Of a stretch of DNA of 33,757 nucleotides, positions 26,078-33,757 are shown piece after piece; positions within the stretch are counted from its first letter, which is position 1, and the number at the start of each line of letters is the position of its first letter. The stretch covers positions 1 through 33,757 of the forward strand of contig JAKVCU010000018.1 of NCBI GenBank assembly GCA_022448955.1. Direction: 5' to 3'. The position numbers and the translations under genes were made by a program. Under the pieces are notes generated by a model that did not search any database, was not told the origin of the DNA, and saw nothing but the letters and a program-made list of their open reading frames with translations. This DNA comes from Saprospiraceae bacterium. Lineage in GTDB: Bacteria; Bacteroidota; Bacteroidia; Chitinophagales; Saprospiraceae.

Positions 26078-26692
26078 TTACTTTTTCATACGATAATGCT
26101 CCTTAAATCGTTCCCAATCTTCTGGGGTATCTAGGTCAAAAGCAGCTTTAGGCAGTGGAATACGATGCGCTTTTGCTTGATATTGGTCCAATAATTTTCG
26201 TGCCCCTAATTGCCCATCAAGCTGTTCTAATTCGTTAAACATGGAGGAGGCAAACAGAGCTGGAACACCTATTTTTTTGCCATAATCGGCAGCTAAGAGT
26301 AGTGGAGAATATTTTGCGAAAGCATGCAAAAAAGCTAAGATTGCTGACTCTTCTACAAAAGGCTGATCGACTAGCAAAAAGAGGATACCTTCTGGGCTAG
26401 TAGGTAGTTTGAGCATAGCACGGAGCCCTGTTTGCACGGAAGTGCTCATCCCATCTTTCCAATCAGGGTTATGAACAATGTGTAGATCAGCTAGATCAGC
26501 TACTTCTGGAGCGATTTGTGCTGAATTTGCGCCAAGCACAACGGTTACAGCACCAACATTTACACTCAGTGCCTTTCGGCAAATTCGATGAATGAGGCTC
26601 TCATTATTTATCTGCAATAATTGTTTGGGATACCCCATCCGAGTCGCTGCACCCGCAGCTAAGATAACGATTCCAACATTTGGGTAGTTCAT
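26078..26692 (-). CDS. MocA-like nucleotidyltransferase
   Basis: This 204-residue GT-A-fold nucleotidyltransferase carries the NTP-binding signature LAAGAATRMGYPKQLL (11-26), the GMSTSVQTGL stretch (81-90), the metal-ligand Asp in LVDQP (107-111), GVPALF (142-147), GQLGARKLL and the C-terminal DLDTPEDW (186-193). This set is characteristic of MocA, which attaches CMP to molybdopterin for xanthine-dehydrogenase-type enzymes, and of related MobA-like proteins. No molybdoenzyme or XdhC gene lies in the window, so the acceptor is uncertain. The stop of the upstream peptidase gene is 1 bp from its start, which indicates tight coupling. Confidence 0.85.
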   Translation of the reverse strand: MNYPNVGIVILAAGAATRMGYPKQLLQINNESLIHRICRKALSVNVGAVTVVLGANSAQIAPEVADLADLHIVHNPDWKDGMSTSVQTGLRAMLKLPTSPEGILFLLVDQPFVEESAILAFLHAFAKYSPLLLAADYGKKIGVPALFASSMFNELEQLDGQLGARKLLDQYQAKAHRIPLPKAAFDLDTPEDWERFKEHYRMKK

Positions 26693-26693
26693 C

Positions 26694-27833
26694 TTACTTT
26701 TTCATAATTTCCAAAACCTTATCAATGGGCAAAGCCTCTATTGTTTTGCCATTCCCAGTCATCGTCTCTGCTTTAAACAGTGAATTGATAATAGCTTCTT
26801 CTGTTGCTTCGATCACTGCCATGAATAATGGCGACATACCTGCATTAGCTAAGACTTTTTGTTCGAGTAAAGGTGTAGCTGAGCGATATGGAATACGAAG
26901 CTGCTCCGCTGTTGAGAATGCAATAACATAATCACCACTTCCATTGGAGGCAATGCCGCCTGTTTTTCCTAAGCCAAGCATAGCCCGCTTAGCTAATCGC
27001 TTGAGGTTTCGGACATCCAGTGGTGCGTTTGTAGCGACGACAATCATACAAGAGCCATCTGCACCATCTTGCAGATAGTCTCTGAAATAGTATTGGTCCA
27101 GCTCTTGTCCTACAGGGTATCCATCAATTTGAAGTACCCCTCCAAAGTTGCTTTGAACCAATACCCCTATGGTATATCCGCCTAAACTTTCAGGTAGCTG
27201 CCGGGAAGCCGTCCCTATTCCACCTTTGAAACCGAAGCATCTAGTACCAGTACCTGCCCCGACATTACCTTCACTTACTTTGCCAGATTTTGCCTTTAAG
27301 ATAGCATCAATTACATGTGTTTTTTGAATATATCGAGCTCGAATATCATTAAGGCTTCCATCATTGGTTTCGCCTACTAATGGGTTGACCGAGCGCACCT
27401 CCTGATTAGCTTTTTGCGTAAGCGTATAATCGATTAAAGCATCGCAAGCAATGGGAACGCTAAGTGTATTAGTTAATACGATTGGTGTTTCTAGATTGCC
27501 TAGTTCTTCTACTTGAGAGTAGCCAGCTAGTTTGCCAAAACCATTTCCAATGAAGATAGCTGCAGGTACTTTTTCTTGAAAAATATTACCATCATGAGGT
27601 AAAATAGTCGTCACTCCAGTACGAATATGATCACTAATATTTAAGGTCACTTGGCCAACCTTTACACCTTTTACATCTGTTATCGCATTTAATTTTCCCG
27701 TAGGCAATACGCCAATTTGAATGCCATAGTTACGGCAACGAAATCTTTCTTGTGCAAAACCATTCATTGTACTTAGCAAGAAAATAGCTGCAGATACTAG
27801 CGCATTTACTGCTATTTTTTTCTGTTTATTCAT
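26694..27833 (-). CDS. Exported P1 family peptidase (DmpA-like aminopeptidase)
   Basis: This 379-residue protein has a signal peptide (about 1-28, AVNALVSAAIFLLSTMNGFAQ). It belongs to the DmpA/P1 family, whose precursor cuts itself before a Ser that becomes the N-terminal nucleophile. Visible motifs are NAITDVKGVKVGQVTL, RTGVTTILPH, FIGNGFGKLAGYSQVEELG, LTNTLSVPIACDALIDY, VGETNDGSLNDIR, GNVGAGTGTRCFGFKGGIGTASR, and the self-cleavage region DGADG-SCMIVVATNAPLD, which places the Gly260-Ser261 bond. The family removes N-terminal residues from peptides, in some members D-amino acids or beta-peptides. It is the first gene of the peptidase-nucleotidyltransferase-methyltransferase set. All key residues look intact. 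Confidence 0.92.
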   Translation of the reverse strand: MNKQKKIAVNALVSAAIFLLSTMNGFAQERFRCRNYGIQIGVLPTGKLNAITDVKGVKVGQVTLNISDHIRTGVTTILPHDGNIFQEKVPAAIFIGNGFGKLAGYSQVEELGNLETPIVLTNTLSVPIACDALIDYTLTQKANQEVRSVNPLVGETNDGSLNDIRARYIQKTHVIDAILKAKSGKVSEGNVGAGTGTRCFGFKGGIGTASRQLPESLGGYTIGVLVQSNFGGVLQIDGYPVGQELDQYYFRDYLQDGADGSCMIVVATNAPLDVRNLKRLAKRAMLGLGKTGGIASNGSGDYVIAFSTAEQLRIPYRSATPLLEQKVLANAGMSPLFMAVIEATEEAIINSLFKAETMTGNGKTIEALPIDKVLEIMKK

Positions 27834-28034
27834 TTATTTTAAATTTCTATCTAGTATACCTTTGAGGCCTTCAAGCTTATGACCATCGTTTCTGCTAGGT
27901 TTATTATAGACTAGCCTTTCTATTATTTTATATTTGATCAACACAAACCTTCATTCACCAAATCGGTACTGGCCATTCTTTTCATCGCACTTACTTCTTT
28001 TTTCTTACCGAAATTTACAGTTTTTATCCGTAAT

Positions 28035-28070
28035 AAAAACAAAAAGAGCTTATCCGAAGATAAGCCCTTT
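28035..28070 (-). terminator. Terminator of the metallopeptidase/beta-helix gene
   Basis: On the minus strand a 12-bp stem with one mismatch (28043-28054 with 28059-28070) is capped by a C(TTCG)G tetraloop, a very stable RNA loop, and followed by T-rich sequence. It starts 38 bp past the stop at 28108. The remaining sequence to the P1 peptidase start (27834-28034) shows no gene. Confidence 0.85.
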
Positions 28071-28107
28071 AAAATAAGAATATATTAATACAACTGTTAC
28101 GCACAAC

Positions 28108-31100
28108 CTATGGATGGCTCAGGAGGAGCTTGCCATTTTCCAAAACAGTATCTAGTGTTTGTATAGACCACATATAAAACCCATTATCCAGATGAGTTAT
28201 ATTTAGATCATATACCTCAGATACCTCCTCTAAAGGTACTTTCATAACTACTTGACCTAGCCCATTGGTTAATACCCAGGTAGCATTTTTATGAGTTGAT
28301 TTTATTTGCACGAAAGTGCTAGCTGGATTTGGAAATACTGTTGTAAGTGAATGAAGCTTACTTTTAGGGAAGGCTATGTCCCTGCTCTCTACATGACAGA
28401 CTTCCTCTTCAATTACAAAAGGAGCCCATAAAGCATAAATTGCTCTAGCTTTGTAGACTGTCAAGCCTCCTTGTAAGGGACATTGGCTAGCTATTGCATG
28501 AATAGCCTCAAGATCTGTTGAGGTAATATCTTTTTGTTTGGTGAGCTGTTCGTAATATGCTAGTGCATTTTCATTTTGATGCACTATATCTGTATCAGTG
28601 TTAAAGCTTGCCTCGCTGGTAAGTATTGTTTCCAAATCAGAGGCCAATGATTGGCCAACATTAAACGCTTGGCACTGCTCATCATTGGAACATTCTGAAA
28701 CGGATGAAGCCATCCCTATGAACCAATTAGGCACATTAGAATAAACAGCATTTTCTGGGTAATATTCCCAATCAGAAGTATTTACATAAAATTGTGATTG
28801 CTCTACTTCTGTCTCATTACCATAGTGGCGTGCAGCATACTGCGCATAAGTACCTACCCAACGATTGCCACTAGTCATTTGGTTGCCAATCATTGTTCCA
28901 TAGCCCAATTTTAAGCCAATCCTATGAGTGCCTATTTCGCTGTGTCGAATTTTGGTTTGTACACAGTTTCCAAAAAATTCAAATCCAGAACGAGTATTAT
29001 CCGTACGATTACAGCAGAAGGTATTGTTCACTGCAGCAGAGATAAAAAAGCCATTCACTTTCGTAGAAAAGTTATTTGAAACTACACTATTGTTATATAA
29101 ATAGTTGTTATAAGACCCTCCCATCGAAATCCCTGATGGCGTACTATAACCACTCAAATTTACTTGATCGTAGACTACGAAGTTGTTGCTAATGTTGTAG
29201 CCACCATCATTCAGTACAGATATGCCATTGGCACGATTATTTAGTATAAGTTCATTACCCTCTATCATTTTTGTTCCTGTTCCAAGTGGCGACATACCAA
29301 GACAGAATATAGCTCTACCGGTATAGGTAGAGCTATATGTATTTGACTGAATAGCATTATTTAAGATCAGTAAGCTGTCAGGGTGATTTGTCCCTGAGAT
29401 ATAGATACCATAATTTGAGAAATCTAAGTTATTATCTTCCACTCTATTCACCAAGTCATTTCCACCATTGATAACGATAGCATTTGTACTATTCAAAATG
29501 GTATTTTGTTTAATAGTTGTAGTTGAATTATTAGAATGGATGGCACGATCAATATTTTCAAAATATGCGTTTTGAATATACAGTTCACTATTTTCAAGAA
29601 TAATGCCTACGCCTGATAATTGATTAGGCTGAGCTGCATTGCCAGAATAGCCGATGAGATGCTCAAATCGCGCATCACTAATTTTGAATTGTGAGTTTTT
29701 GGCGATGATGCCATTTTGAATATTCGTAAATATATTATCTACTGGATCATCTTCGATACTTCTCATATCCAAGATTGCATTTTCCAATGACAGTGCTGCA
29801 TAAGTAATGGTACTTGGCAATGGGTATTGTCCATCATAGGCAGGTAGCAGTTCATCCGAGCAAGAAAAAGTGATTCCACTCATCCATTTATTTCTGATTA
29901 GCTGTACTTCCGAAGCTGTTAAAGCAGCATAAATACCGATATAATTGCGATCAAATGTGGCGTTCTCAAAAATTAAGCTAGATTCGTGTGCTGTTTGAAT
30001 AGCATATTGGGCATCTTGAATAATAGAATTGATCAGCTTGATATTAGCTTGAGGTTCTAGCTGAATACCTTTCCACATATTTTCACAAGAATGAATTCCT
30101 CCATTTTCTTCATTATTATAGAGGTTTAAGCAGGTGTAAGGTGATATGGTAATTTTTGCAGCTGGCTGCATTCTAAGTTCAGAAGAGCGAATTGTCCAAT
30201 CTTGATCTACTATTAAATGACCTTTAATGGCTATACAGTTTCCATTAATAATGGATGGAAGATTCAAAGTACTCAACAAAGTTCCTTCACCAGCATCAAT
30301 ATTGAATCCTTCTTCTGGGCAAGCACAGACCATTTCAACAGGGCATTCTTCTACTGTTACCACTTTTAGTAGAGTATTCGTTTCGCACTCATTAGTAGTA
30401 GTGTGTATGATGGTAAAATTTCCGCTTTGTGAAAAATGATGTGTGGGGTGGATATCTGTGCTATAACTACCATCTCCGAAATCCCAAAAATGGGTGGTAT
30501 TTTCTTCATTCGTTGCATTAAAAGTGATCTGGCCACAACTATTTGCAGAAGCATTAAAGTAAGCACTTGGTGTGGTACAACATTTCTCAAGATTTAAAGA
30601 AGACTGAACTACATTACCATCGATAAAACAAGAGTTAGGAGCATTAAAAATTAGATCAAAAGTTAAGATAGAATTTTCAGGAACCCAGTCTTCAATTTCA
30701 AATACCATAGCAATCACTTGGCAACTTGCTTCCTCTGTTAAATTAAAGCCTGTTATTTCATTATTTAATGGATGAATACCCAAATGGAAGGGCAGATCAA
30801 GTTGTACTTGTATCTGTGTAGAAGTCTGAAGATTTTGTGCACAAATTTCATAGTTTATGACTGCTTCTGTACCGATACAAGCAGACTCCACGTCTTGCGC
30901 TATGCTGAGCTGCTGTCCGCAGTCAGCGCTTACCGAAATATTATCTAGATGTAATTTACTCATACCACTCCCTTCTTTCATATTGATGAAAGTGATATAG
31001 TTTATGGCTTCATCAGTGTTATTGACCCAAGTCAGTTGATGATCTTTCCAGTAATACTGAACAGCAGTAATACCTTCCGAAAGTATATAGTGATAGTCTG

Positions 31101-32985
31101 TTTCTTCGAATGGGTTTATGGAAGGCATACTGGCTGTCTGGCATGGTTCTTTTGCTGTCGCAAAAACCTGAATAGTAGGTATTGAAGAACCAAGGCCCCT
31201 TTTATAATTAAAATCGATATTTAATGTACATCCTGACTGAATCGCACTAGTTAATGGAATGCTTAGTATTTCAATATTAGAGCCCGCGTTAATGACTTGA
31301 GCATAAATATTTTCATTAGTTTCCATTATGAGATCTGGGGAGTTAAAATAACTGGTATTGTATAAGTGGCAATTTTCCAAACCCATCTGAGCATAATAGG
31401 CATAATGATAACCAGGCTCAAAATCTTGAAAATCACCATAACAAAATAAATCTGCACCATCACAAGCTGCATCTTCGCAGACTGGCAGTAAATCAAAATT
31501 TGGCGGATAGGTAATGTTAACAATACCCTGATCACATTCAGCATTACAGCCTGTGATGGTATAGCAGAACTGATAAGTTTGGCCTGGAAAGAGGCCTTGC
31601 AACCGCCAGCCATTGCTAAGTGGCTGAATATCGATCATTTGTGCATCCCCGCAGGAGAAATCTAGTGTTAAAGAAGAAGAAGCGTCAAAATCTTCAGGGA
31701 GTACATCATTTAGTAATAAATTGCTAGCCGTAATCGTAAACTGCATGGAGTGAGCAAGCAGCTCATCATCTACAGCTACCAAATCACAGTCATCACAACT
31801 CATTTCAAAATCGGTAAAGGAATAGCCTAATTGACTTAATATTTCTTTTTCCACATCACTCATAAGTCTTCGATGTTCACCATTTGCAATATTATAGTGC
31901 ATGACATGACTACCATCTTCACAATCCTGATTGATGTGGCTTAAAATATTTCTAATTTCTGCATCTGGGCTAAAATTCAATGAATTATAGTTGGCATTGA
32001 TAATCGCCCCATCCATATCTCCAAATCTAATAGTAAATGCTTTTTCTTCGCTGGTGCAATCATTGTGTATATCGCTTGGCATTTCGGGAAAAAGACTGTA
32101 GTTGAATTCATATTGATGACAGTTGGTATTAGACTGAGATAAGATAGGTGCATCGTAGAACTTATCATCTGTTAAGTCTTCATCCTTTACAAAAAGCATG
32201 CGATCCCATCTGGAATAGCTTCCTCGATAAGCTGAGCCATCCTGCATCATCCGAGAAGCAAACCCGAGGATATGTAGAGCTTCATGCAATGCCACAGTAT
32301 ATAAATCGATAGAATTATCATCAATAGATAATAACCCATTTATAGATGCACTACTATCCATATCAATGGTATGCCAGTTTTCACCAGGAGGTAATAACTC
32401 ATTAATTCTTAACACCCCTGCTACAAAATACTCAGGCAGTATGGTACTAAAGTCAGCTTTGGTATTGATTAAATCCCAAACCAAACTATTATTAATACTT
32501 CCATATGTGTCATTGGGCTTTTCCAAATAAATTGGAGAAGCTGCAGCAATTACATTTTCAGCCAATGGTTGCTTGATCACTTTAATTAGAATGTTACCTC
32601 GCTGAGCGTCGATCTGGGAGGACAAGTCCGCGAAGACTTGGCAAATAGTCTGACGCTCAGCATTGGTAACCCCGCCTTCGAAAACTAGCCTAAAATGACT
32701 GTTGTTTTCGCAAAAATCAGCAGTTGAATTTGCTTGTAGCTCTTCAACTACAAAGATATTACCAAAGCGGTCGGATAAGTGAACGTCATATTTTGTGGGG
32801 GTTACTTGCGCGTTTAAAGGCTTTTTGTAAACTCCACTTACGTGCTTGATCTTAGATTCTGTAGTATTTGCAATTTGATTATAAACCGGAATAGAAAAAA
32901 ATAAACATAAAACTATAATAAGAGCAAAATTTGTCTCATAGTAGGTCATGTCGTAACGTTTGTAAAATTGGTAAATGTGTTTCAT
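28108..32985 (-). CDS. Giant T9SS protein: metallopeptidase-like, PKD and beta-helix domains
   Basis: The protein is 1625 residues from the ATG at 32985 (an ATG 12 codons later is possible), with an N-terminal signal segment (ALIIVLCLFFSIPVYNQ). Residues about 90-390 form a zinc-metallopeptidase-like domain: HEALHILGFASR (234-245) supplies the HExxH, the usual third ligand position at +10 is Ser, and a later HVMHYN (360-365) followed by LMSDVEKEILSQLGYS may supply it. Then come a VCBS/Ig-like segment, a jellyroll-like segment, a DUF11-like segment (YEICAQNLQTSTQIQVQLDL), a PKD domain (HFWDFGDGSYSTDIHPTHHF), a right-handed beta-helix region with repeated I.N..I..A motifs, a helical linker, and a T9SS type A tail (FPNPASTFVQIKS). 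It is predicted to be secreted and surface-attached. A near-match to TAnnTTTG lies 18 bp ahead of the start. Confidence 0.85.
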   Translation of the reverse strand: MKHIYQFYKRYDMTYYETNFALIIVLCLFFSIPVYNQIANTTESKIKHVSGVYKKPLNAQVTPTKYDVHLSDRFGNIFVVEELQANSTADFCENNSHFRLVFEGGVTNAERQTICQVFADLSSQIDAQRGNILIKVIKQPLAENVIAAASPIYLEKPNDTYGSINNSLVWDLINTKADFSTILPEYFVAGVLRINELLPPGENWHTIDMDSSASINGLLSIDDNSIDLYTVALHEALHILGFASRMMQDGSAYRGSYSRWDRMLFVKDEDLTDDKFYDAPILSQSNTNCHQYEFNYSLFPEMPSDIHNDCTSEEKAFTIRFGDMDGAIINANYNSLNFSPDAEIRNILSHINQDCEDGSHVMHYNIANGEHRRLMSDVEKEILSQLGYSFTDFEMSCDDCDLVAVDDELLAHSMQFTITASNLLLNDVLPEDFDASSSLTLDFSCGDAQMIDIQPLSNGWRLQGLFPGQTYQFCYTITGCNAECDQGIVNITYPPNFDLLPVCEDAACDGADLFCYGDFQDFEPGYHYAYYAQMGLENCHLYNTSYFNSPDLIMETNENIYAQVINAGSNIEILSIPLTSAIQSGCTLNIDFNYKRGLGSSIPTIQVFATAKEPCQTASMPSINPFEETDYHYILSEGITAVQYYWKDHQLTWVNNTDEAINYITFINMKEGSGMSKLHLDNISVSADCGQQLSIAQDVESACIGTEAVINYEICAQNLQTSTQIQVQLDLPFHLGIHPLNNEITGFNLTEEASCQVIAMVFEIEDWVPENSILTFDLIFNAPNSCFIDGNVVQSSLNLEKCCTTPSAYFNASANSCGQITFNATNEENTTHFWDFGDGSYSTDIHPTHHFSQSGNFTIIHTTTNECETNTLLKVVTVEECPVEMVCACPEEGFNIDAGEGTLLSTLNLPSIINGNCIAIKGHLIVDQDWTIRSSELRMQPAAKITISPYTCLNLYNNEENGGIHSCENMWKGIQLEPQANIKLINSIIQDAQYAIQTAHESSLIFENATFDRNYIGIYAALTASEVQLIRNKWMSGITFSCSDELLPAYDGQYPLPSTITYAALSLENAILDMRSIEDDPVDNIFTNIQNGIIAKNSQFKISDARFEHLIGYSGNAAQPNQLSGVGIILENSELYIQNAYFENIDRAIHSNNSTTTIKQNTILNSTNAIVINGGNDLVNRVEDNNLDFSNYGIYISGTNHPDSLLILNNAIQSNTYSSTYTGRAIFCLGMSPLGTGTKMIEGNELILNNRANGISVLNDGGYNISNNFVVYDQVNLSGYSTPSGISMGGSYNNYLYNNSVVSNNFSTKVNGFFISAAVNNTFCCNRTDNTRSGFEFFGNCVQTKIRHSEIGTHRIGLKLGYGTMIGNQMTSGNRWVGTYAQYAARHYGNETEVEQSQFYVNTSDWEYYPENAVYSNVPNWFIGMASSVSECSNDEQCQAFNVGQSLASDLETILTSEASFNTDTDIVHQNENALAYYEQLTKQKDITSTDLEAIHAIASQCPLQGGLTVYKARAIYALWAPFVIEEEVCHVESRDIAFPKSKLHSLTTVFPNPASTFVQIKSTHKNATWVLTNGLGQVVMKVPLEEVSEVYDLNITHLDNGFYMWSIQTLDTVLENGKLLLSHP

Positions 32986-33757
32986 GTTCGCCTGAAGACA
33001 AGCAAATATTGCATTCCATACCGCATCTCAGTGCGCTATTTGCTAAAACACTCTATCAGTGTAAAAGCTGATGCAACTTTCACGAAATACGAATTGTTAG
33101 GAAGGACGCTTCCATCAACAATTCGCTACGCAAAATTGTACGTTTAGTGTTGTGTTACGGTATACATAACCCAAATCAATGGGCTGATTGTTTGAATTTA
33201 AAGACGTATTTAAAAAGCATAATTTTAAACTTTGCCTATTGGGTTATAAAGTATTCGTGAAGTGCTTAAATAGCTTTGCAAAAAATGATCTCGAATCTTT
33301 CTGAGTAGGTCATTAACTATTTCTGCTCAGAGAATAAAAATCAAAATAAATGCTTAGTGTTAGAACCTGTATTTAAGAAATGAATCATTCTATCTTTATT
33401 GAGTATTGTAAGGGGTTTAGATAGACAGTTATTCAGGTGTAGTTAAAAAAAATAAAGCAATATTGTTAGTGAAGATAGTATTTGATAAAATAGAAGTGAG
33501 GATTGCTCTTGAAGTATTTATTCAAAATTATGGCATTATTATTGATAATGCAAGCTTAATCTAAAAAAATATTGAAAAAACTATTATAAAAGGATAAAAA
33601 CGGCTGTTCAGTATAAGGGCAGCTACTTATACTAAAACTTTTTGTGATGATAAGTAGTTAGGCTAGAACCTGTCAGCCTATGGCTGAAATTGGTACAATA
33701 AAATTTTAGCGTCCCTTCAAAAACCATGCGTAACTTTCCTCTCGTCAGTTACTTATA
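32986..33757. other. Intergenic region at the window end, no gene seen
   Basis: No convincing reading frame was found on either strand. Visible structure: a strong imperfect hairpin CGAATTGTT-a-GGAAG-gacg-CTTCC-atc-AACAATTCG (33090-33125); two direct copies of TAGAACCTGT (33361-33370 and 33664-33673), the second within the short inverted repeat TAGGCT/AGCCTA and beside TCAGCC-tat-GGCTGA; and an imperfect TTTCTGAG/CTCAGAGA pair (33298-33333). These may be remnants of a small mobile or repeat element, but no transposase is present. Confidence 0.5.

Overview
The window is an AT-rich chromosomal segment from a Bacteroidota bacterium, most likely of the Saprospiria/Lewinella type. The evidence is three very large secreted proteins plus a smaller paralogue that end in type IX secretion system (T9SS) type A sorting domains, SprB-like adhesin repeats, promoter-like TAnnTTTG boxes 18-25 nt ahead of several start codons, and A-rich start contexts without Shine-Dalgarno sequences. 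No rRNA, tRNA, CRISPR array, transposase or phage gene was found.

Layout. 1-4467 (+) is the 3' part of a giant T9SS surface protein. 4695-5898 (+) holds two exported thioredoxin-fold proteins, a TlpA-like WCGPC protein and a peroxiredoxin-like CNTCP protein. Convergent to these, 5978-12710 (-) carries two tandem paralogues that share a signal peptide, an N-terminal domain with one c-type heme motif (CSDCH), SprB-like repeats and a T9SS tail. 12921-16541 (-) holds an uncharacterised gene, metK, a fumarylacetoacetate-hydrolase family gene and pdxH. 18340-25060 (-) is a complete tripartite efflux operon, tetR-tolC-adaptor-RND pump. 25286-27833 (-) is a tight three-gene set: P1 peptidase, MocA-like nucleotidyltransferase, methyltransferase. 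28108-32985 (-) is a large secreted metallopeptidase/PKD/beta-helix protein with a T9SS tail. The last 770 bases show no gene.

The most unusual part is the 1.8-kb stretch between pdxH and the efflux operon (16542-18339), which has no conventional gene. It contains two diverged copies of a cassette of about 180-240 bp. Read on the minus strand, each cassette has a short reading frame ending in the same eight residues (TNWVSVCS), a strong GC-rich terminator, then a second terminator preceded by the same GTTCATAG motif. The upstream copy encodes a complete 32-residue basic peptide (17849-17947). The downstream copy keeps only the 3' end of the frame, and its four codon differences over the shared 15 codons are synonymous or conservative. 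This is the best candidate here for something undescribed: a small-peptide or regulatory-RNA cassette family.

The efflux operon, metK and pdxH are ordinary housekeeping or accessory functions. The CXXCH surface proteins and the neighbouring redoxins may be functionally linked, because apocytochrome c maturation needs periplasmic thiol reductants, but that link is inference.
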